In this document: piece by piece, positions 5,990 to 8,894 of the stretch
How the letters are laid out: each line of letters begins with the position of its first letter
How positions within the stretch are numbered: position 1 is the stretch's first letter
From: Planctomycetota bacterium
Lineage (GTDB): Bacteria > Planctomycetota > Brocadiia > JAJRTI01
Direction: 5' to 3'
Assembly (NCBI GenBank): GCA_024278415.1
Contig: JAJRTI010000953.1
Coordinates: 1 to 8,894, forward strand
DNA length: 8,894 nt
Made by a program: the position numbers and the translations under genes
The notes under the pieces: model-generated
The model's input: only the letters and a program-made list of their open reading frames with translations
Databases searched by the model: none
What the model was told of the DNA's origin: nothing

Positions 5990-7009
5990 TCATCCCATCT
6001 CCCCACGCAGCGTCTCAAGATATGCCCGAATGTTCTCCACCGGCGTCTCCGGCATGATCGCGTTGCCCGCGGCGAGGATGAGGCCGCCGTCGGGGCGATA
6101 GAAGGTCTTCATGCGTTCGTAGCACCCCGCGCGGACCTCGTCGGGGGTGCCGAAAGGCAGAAGTTGTTGCACGTCCATGCCGATCCAGAAAGCGATGTGG
6201 CCGCCATAGTCCCGGGCGATCTGTGCGTCGTCCATCGTCCCCACTTGAATCGGATGGATCGCGTCGATGCCGACCTCAATGAGATCGTCCATGAGTTCGG
6301 TGTTGTTGCCGCAGGTGTGCAGCCAGAAGTCCAGGCCGTTCGCGTGCAAGCACTCGGCAAGCTGTCTGTAGTAGGGCTTGTAGATGGTGCGGAACGTGGC
6401 GGGGCTCATGAACAGGCTGCGTTGTGTGCCGAGGTCATCGCCGGCCCACACCCCGTCCGCGCCGGCATCAGCCGCGCGCTTGGCCCACACGCGGTAGATG
6501 CCCATGAGCGCATCCATGACGACGCGCAACTTGTCAGCATGGTCCATGAAGTCGAACAGCAAGGCTTCGAGCCCGCGGATGTAGGCGAGCCGTTGGTGGA
6601 AGTAGTGGCCGAAGCCCACGAGGATGTAGCGGTTCGGATGTTGCTCGCGCTGGCGAGCGATGCCATCGGTGATGCCGGGCCGGTGCGCGGTCGGCAACTC
6701 GGCGAGGAACTGATCGAGTTCGCTCCAGTCGGCGATGACCGGGCAAGAGTCGATGGCTACCCCCTCGGGCTTGGTCTTGTCGCCGAAGGCCCAGCGGTAC
6801 GTCGGGTCGTCTGCCGGCGCGTTCCAGTAGTCCACGCTCATGCCGGCTTGGAGCGTGTCGTCTGGGAACTCGGCTTGAAGCTCGGCGAGCGCGTCGCCCA
6901 GCGCGGCCTTGGTCTCAGCATTGACCCAGAGCGTGTTCGCGGAGGCCGGCCGCGGGGGGCCTTGAAAGCGGAGCGCGGCGCGGACTTGGTTGCGGGTGAG
7001 TGGAGGCAT
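5990..7009 (-). CDS. UroD-family (uroporphyrinogen decarboxylase / MtaA-like) protein
   Basis: TIM-barrel protein of 339 residues in the UroD superfamily, which contains haem-pathway decarboxylases and cobamide-dependent methyltransferases such as MtaA and CmuA. The N-terminal TRNQVRAAL matches the family opening, usually written TPRERVRAAL. DDLGTQRSLFMSP (191-203) and HTCGN (231-235) are the recognisable inner motifs. His231 and Cys233 correspond to two zinc ligands of the methyltransferase branch, but the C-terminal segment reads AAGNAIMPETPVENI (313-327), with no cysteine where MtaA-type enzymes carry the third. It lacks the N-terminal arginine signature of true HemE, so haem synthesis is unlikely. 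ATG 7009 is the only reasonable start; no good Shine-Dalgarno precedes it. It is first of three co-oriented genes and divergent from the aminotransferase. Substrate unknown. Confidence 0.88.
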   Translation of the reverse strand: MPPLTRNQVRAALRFQGPPRPASANTLWVNAETKAALGDALAELQAEFPDDTLQAGMSVDYWNAPADDPTYRWAFGDKTKPEGVAIDSCPVIADWSELDQFLAELPTAHRPGITDGIARQREQHPNRYILVGFGHYFHQRLAYIRGLEALLFDFMDHADKLRVVMDALMGIYRVWAKRAADAGADGVWAGDDLGTQRSLFMSPATFRTIYKPYYRQLAECLHANGLDFWLHTCGNNTELMDDLIEVGIDAIHPIQVGTMDDAQIARDYGGHIAFWIGMDVQQLLPFGTPDEVRAGCYERMKTFYRPDGGLILAAGNAIMPETPVENIRAYLETLRGEMG

Positions 7010-7050
7010 GGGGATATGAGGGGCGCTGAAGGGGTGACAAGGTGAGCGGG

Positions 7051-7056
7051 ATTGTA
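7051..7056 (-). promoter_or_regulatory. Candidate -10 element for the UroD-like gene
   Basis: TACAAT on the minus strand, about 42 bases before ATG 7009, matches the sigma70 -10 consensus at five of six positions. No convincing -35 lies 16-18 bases upstream. It is weak alone, but its position in the divergent region is sensible. Confidence 0.3.
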
Positions 7057-7115
7057 GCATAGGCCGTTTGCGGAAGTGGTTCCTCGCTGCAAAAGCCGCG
7101 CGCCCCATCGCTTCC

Positions 7116-7144
7116 TTGATCGTGCGCACGGTCGGCGATATACT
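7116..7144 (+). promoter_or_regulatory. Sigma70-like promoter for the aminotransferase gene
   Basis: TTGATC (7116-7121), a spacer of exactly 17 bases, then TATACT (7139-7144), five of six to the -10 consensus. Transcription would begin near 7151, leaving a leader of about 50 bases before ATG 7203. This also argues against the longer frame that opens at 7068, since the promoter would lie inside it. Confidence 0.55.
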
Positions 7145-7190
7145 CCCCGTTTCGCTGTTTGAGCCACAACATCCAGAATCCCCATCGCTC

Positions 7191-7194
7191 GGAG
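7191..7194 (+). promoter_or_regulatory. Shine-Dalgarno site of the aminotransferase gene
   Basis: GGAG, followed by eight bases and then ATG 7203. It supports 7203 over the in-frame ATG codons at 7068 and 7224. Confidence 0.55.
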
Positions 7195-7202
7195 TATCGC
7201 GC

Positions 7203-8570
7203 ATGGCCGGTCGACAGTACAGCATGGAACCCAAGAACGTCCCCCAAGTGGACACGCCTTTCCGGCGCATTGTGACGCCGATCCCGGTCCCGGAGTCCAT
7301 TCCGATTCTTGAGCGCTTGCGCACGTACGAACCGCAGTCCATGAGCGGGCAGCCGCTCGTGATTTGGGACCGCGCGGAGGGCGTGAACGTGTTCGACAAG
7401 TGGGGCAACATGTGGCTCGATTGGAGCTGCGGGGTGCTCGTGACGAATGCCGGCCACGGCCGCAAAGAGATCGTGGACGCGATCGTCGCACAAGCGACCA
7501 AACCGATGCTTCACAACTACTGCTTCCCCAGCGAGGCGCGGGCCGATCTGACCCAGAAGCTCGTCGAGATCGCGCCGGAGGGGCTGGACAAGGCGTTCCT
7601 CCTCACCACGGGATCCGAGGCGACTGAGAACGCGATCAAGCTCTCTCGCACGCACGGCCAGGCCGTCGGTGGCCCGGAGAAGATTGTGTTCGTGTCCTAC
7701 GTCAATGGTTTTCATGGCCGCACCCTTGGCTCGCAGCAGGCCGGCGGCATGCCCGGCGGCAAGGCTTGGATCGGGAACCTTGACCCCGGCTTCGTGCAAG
7801 TGCCGTTTCCCGATGGATTCCGGGGCAAGGACCTCACCTTCGATGGATTTCTCAACGCGCTCGCGAGCCAAGGCGTCGATGGGAAGAACGTGTGCGGCGT
7901 CATGTTAGAGACCTACCAAGGCGCCGGCTGCAACCTCGCGCCGAAAGAGTACATCCAGAAGCTGCGTGCGTGGTGCGACGCGCACGACGCGCTGCTGATT
8001 TTCGACGAGGTGCAAGCCGGTTTCGGCCGCACGGGCAAGATGTTCGGCTTCGAGCACTACGAGACCACGCCCGATCTCTTCTGCTGCGGCAAGGGCATTT
8101 CGAGCGGCATGCCGCTCAGCGCGGTGGTCGGCCGGGACGCGGTGATGAACCAGTTCGCACCGGGCGCGATGACGAGCACGCACACCGGCAACCCTGTCTG
8201 CGTGCGCGCCGCGCTGGCGAGCATCCGCCTCCTCATCGACGAGGGCCTTGTGGAGAACGCCGCGAAGATGGGCGAAGTGCTGTTTGCCGAGCTTGGCAAG
8301 ATCGCGGAGAAGCACGCGCGCGTCGTGCGGTCGCTCCAAGGCCAGGGCCTTGTGGCCGGCATGCACATCTGCAAGGAGGGCTCCGAGGAGCCCGACGCGG
8401 ACCTCGCGTTCGAGATCAACGGCCGGTGCATTGAGAAGGGCCTGCTCATGTTCAGCCCCGTCGGCCCGGAAGGCGAAGTCATCAAGATCGCTCCGCCCCT
8501 GTGCATCACCGAAGACGCGGTGCGCGAAGGCTGCGCGGTGCTCGCCGAGGCTATGGACGAAGTGTGCTGA
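7203..8570 (+). CDS. Class III PLP-dependent aminotransferase
   Basis: Cytosolic fold-type I transaminase of 455 residues, in the group that includes 4-aminobutyrate, acetylornithine and other omega-amino-acid aminotransferases. Class III landmarks are complete: GSEATENAIKLSR (from Gly137), which binds cofactor phosphate; NGFHGRTLGS, the aromatic-His-Gly motif that stacks on PLP; IFDEVQAGFGRTG with Asp268 and Gln271; the Schiff-base lysine Lys297 in CCGKGISSGMP; and STHTGNPV with Thr326-Thr328 from the neighbouring subunit's cofactor site. Length is normal and the C-terminus (IKIAPPLCIT) is intact. ATG 7203 is chosen from the GGAG site and the promoter at 7116-7144. The gene is divergent from the UroD-like gene across 193 bp, which suggests shared control. 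GABA-type specificity is plausible but not shown by the sequence. Confidence 0.95.
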   Translation: MAGRQYSMEPKNVPQVDTPFRRIVTPIPVPESIPILERLRTYEPQSMSGQPLVIWDRAEGVNVFDKWGNMWLDWSCGVLVTNAGHGRKEIVDAIVAQATKPMLHNYCFPSEARADLTQKLVEIAPEGLDKAFLLTTGSEATENAIKLSRTHGQAVGGPEKIVFVSYVNGFHGRTLGSQQAGGMPGGKAWIGNLDPGFVQVPFPDGFRGKDLTFDGFLNALASQGVDGKNVCGVMLETYQGAGCNLAPKEYIQKLRAWCDAHDALLIFDEVQAGFGRTGKMFGFEHYETTPDLFCCGKGISSGMPLSAVVGRDAVMNQFAPGAMTSTHTGNPVCVRAALASIRLLIDEGLVENAAKMGEVLFAELGKIAEKHARVVRSLQGQGLVAGMHICKEGSEEPDADLAFEINGRCIEKGLLMFSPVGPEGEVIKIAPPLCITEDAVREGCAVLAEAMDEVC

Positions 8571-8671
8571 GCAGCAGGCCGCGAGCTAGTGGCGCTTGTT
8601 GGCCGCGCACTGCCAGGCGACACACGGGAGTCAAAAGGCAACGAAAAGTGGATCGCAAACCGCACCACAAG

Positions 8672-8686
8672 GCGGGCTGCGCCCGC
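8672..8686. repeat. GCGGGC/GCCCGC hairpin
   Basis: GCGGGC, loop TGC, GCCCGC: a perfect 6-bp stem about 100 bases after the aminotransferase stop codon. It is not followed by a T-tract, so it is a weak terminator candidate. Confidence 0.4.
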
Positions 8687-8704
8687 AACCCAATTTCGCG
8701 TTAT

Positions 8705-8801
8705 CCACAGACGCCCACAGATACCCACAGATTGCGCAGATCAGAGGAGACGGCGTTTGCCCCATCTGTGTGATCTGTGGGTATCAGTGGACATCTGTGT
8801 T
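8705..8801. repeat. CACAGAT/ATCTGTG fold-back repeat
   Basis: GATACCCACAGAT (8720-8732) is the exact complement of ATCTGTGGGTATC (8773-8785), and the outer arms (8705-8724 and 8782-8801) continue to pair at 16 of 20 positions. Each arm is itself made of CACAGA-type units with a period of 9-10 bases. The unpaired centre (8733-8772) holds no gene. The 5950-5984 repeat shares this core. Confidence 0.65.
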
Positions 8802-8807
8802 TCCCTT

Positions 8808-8876
8808 GCCGTTCAACTCCGTTGCTGTAGCAGGGAACTGAAGCAGACTGGCAACGGAATTGGACGGCAACGGAAT
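8808..8876. repeat. Imperfect inverted repeat with a 16-base direct repeat
   Basis: Positions 8808-8825 (GCCGTTCAACTCCGTTGC) pair with 8851-8868 at 16 of 18 positions over a 25-base gap. GGCAACGGAAT then occurs directly twice, at 8850-8860 and 8866-8876. The feature runs close to the window end and may continue past it. Confidence 0.45.
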
Positions 8877-8894
8877 GCGACCATCCCAGTCATA

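Larger units (their letters stand above)
8571..8894. other. Non-coding, repeat-filled tail of the window
   Basis: No credible gene is present on either strand; the short frames translate to low-complexity peptides. The stretch holds a hairpin at 8672-8686, the CACAGAT fold-back at 8705-8801 and an inverted/direct repeat set at 8808-8876. No T-tract terminator is visible after the aminotransferase stop. Confidence 0.6.

Noticed and set aside
7068..7202. 45-residue N-terminal extension of the aminotransferase
   Set aside because: The extension contains the predicted promoter, has no Shine-Dalgarno site, and does not look like the start of a class III aminotransferase. GGAG before ATG 7203 is preferred.
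7010..7501. Upstream extension of the UroD-like frame
   Set aside because: It overlaps the aminotransferase gene head-on. Family-like sequence starts right after Met at 7009.
8701..8709. Perfect DnaA-box match TTATCCACA, possible replication origin
   Set aside because: It is a single box at the edge of a CACAGAT repeat, with no box cluster, no AT-rich unwinding region and no dnaA, dnaN or gyrB nearby. The match is explained by the repeat.
1..8894. tRNA or rRNA genes
   Set aside because: No tRNA cloverleaf with the usual T-arm GTTCGA-type core and no rRNA-like stretch was recognised in the intergenic regions.

Overview
The window is high-G+C bacterial chromosome. It holds five recognisable full-length protein genes separated by unusually repeat-rich intergenic DNA. 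The gene set (a leucyl-tRNA synthetase, a UroD-family methyltransferase-like protein, a nitrilase-superfamily amidohydrolase, a Gfo/Idh/MocA oxidoreductase and a class III aminotransferase) and the many fold-back repeats suggest an uncultured bacterium of the Planctomycetota, Hydrogenedentota or Lentisphaerota type. That assignment is inference; no marker in the window fixes it.

Layout. Positions 1-487 hold no gene, only a dense series of hairpins ending in five 7-base repeats that run up to the leuS start. leuS (488-3049, +) follows. Between leuS and the convergent oxidoreductase gene lies a 409-bp non-coding element bounded by perfect 24-bp inverted repeats (3047-3455). Its left end contains the leuS stop codon, and it carries two copies of a two-hairpin repeat whose third copy is at 1-61. 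On the minus strand come, in order of transcription, a UroD-like gene (7009-5990), a nitrilase-family gene (5813-4845) and a Gfo/Idh/MocA gene (4521-3505). They are separated by 176 and 323 bp of repeats, so they are co-oriented but not a tight operon. The second gap holds a 91-bp miniature inverted-repeat element nested inside an older palindromic repeat, with a duplicated target. A class III aminotransferase (7203-8570, +) is transcribed divergently from the UroD-like gene, and a sigma70-like promoter can be read in the 193-bp divergent region. The last 324 bp are non-coding and contain more fold-back repeats.

How the genes may work together. leuS is housekeeping. The other four could form a small-molecule catabolic module (methyl transfer or decarboxylation, amide hydrolysis, NAD(P)-linked oxidation, transamination), but the substrate cannot be read from sequence and no transporter, regulator or corrinoid-protein gene lies in the window. 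The most unusual content is the mobile and repetitive DNA: two TIR elements with a shared terminal motif, a covarying two-hairpin repeat family, and short-period repeats abutting gene ends.
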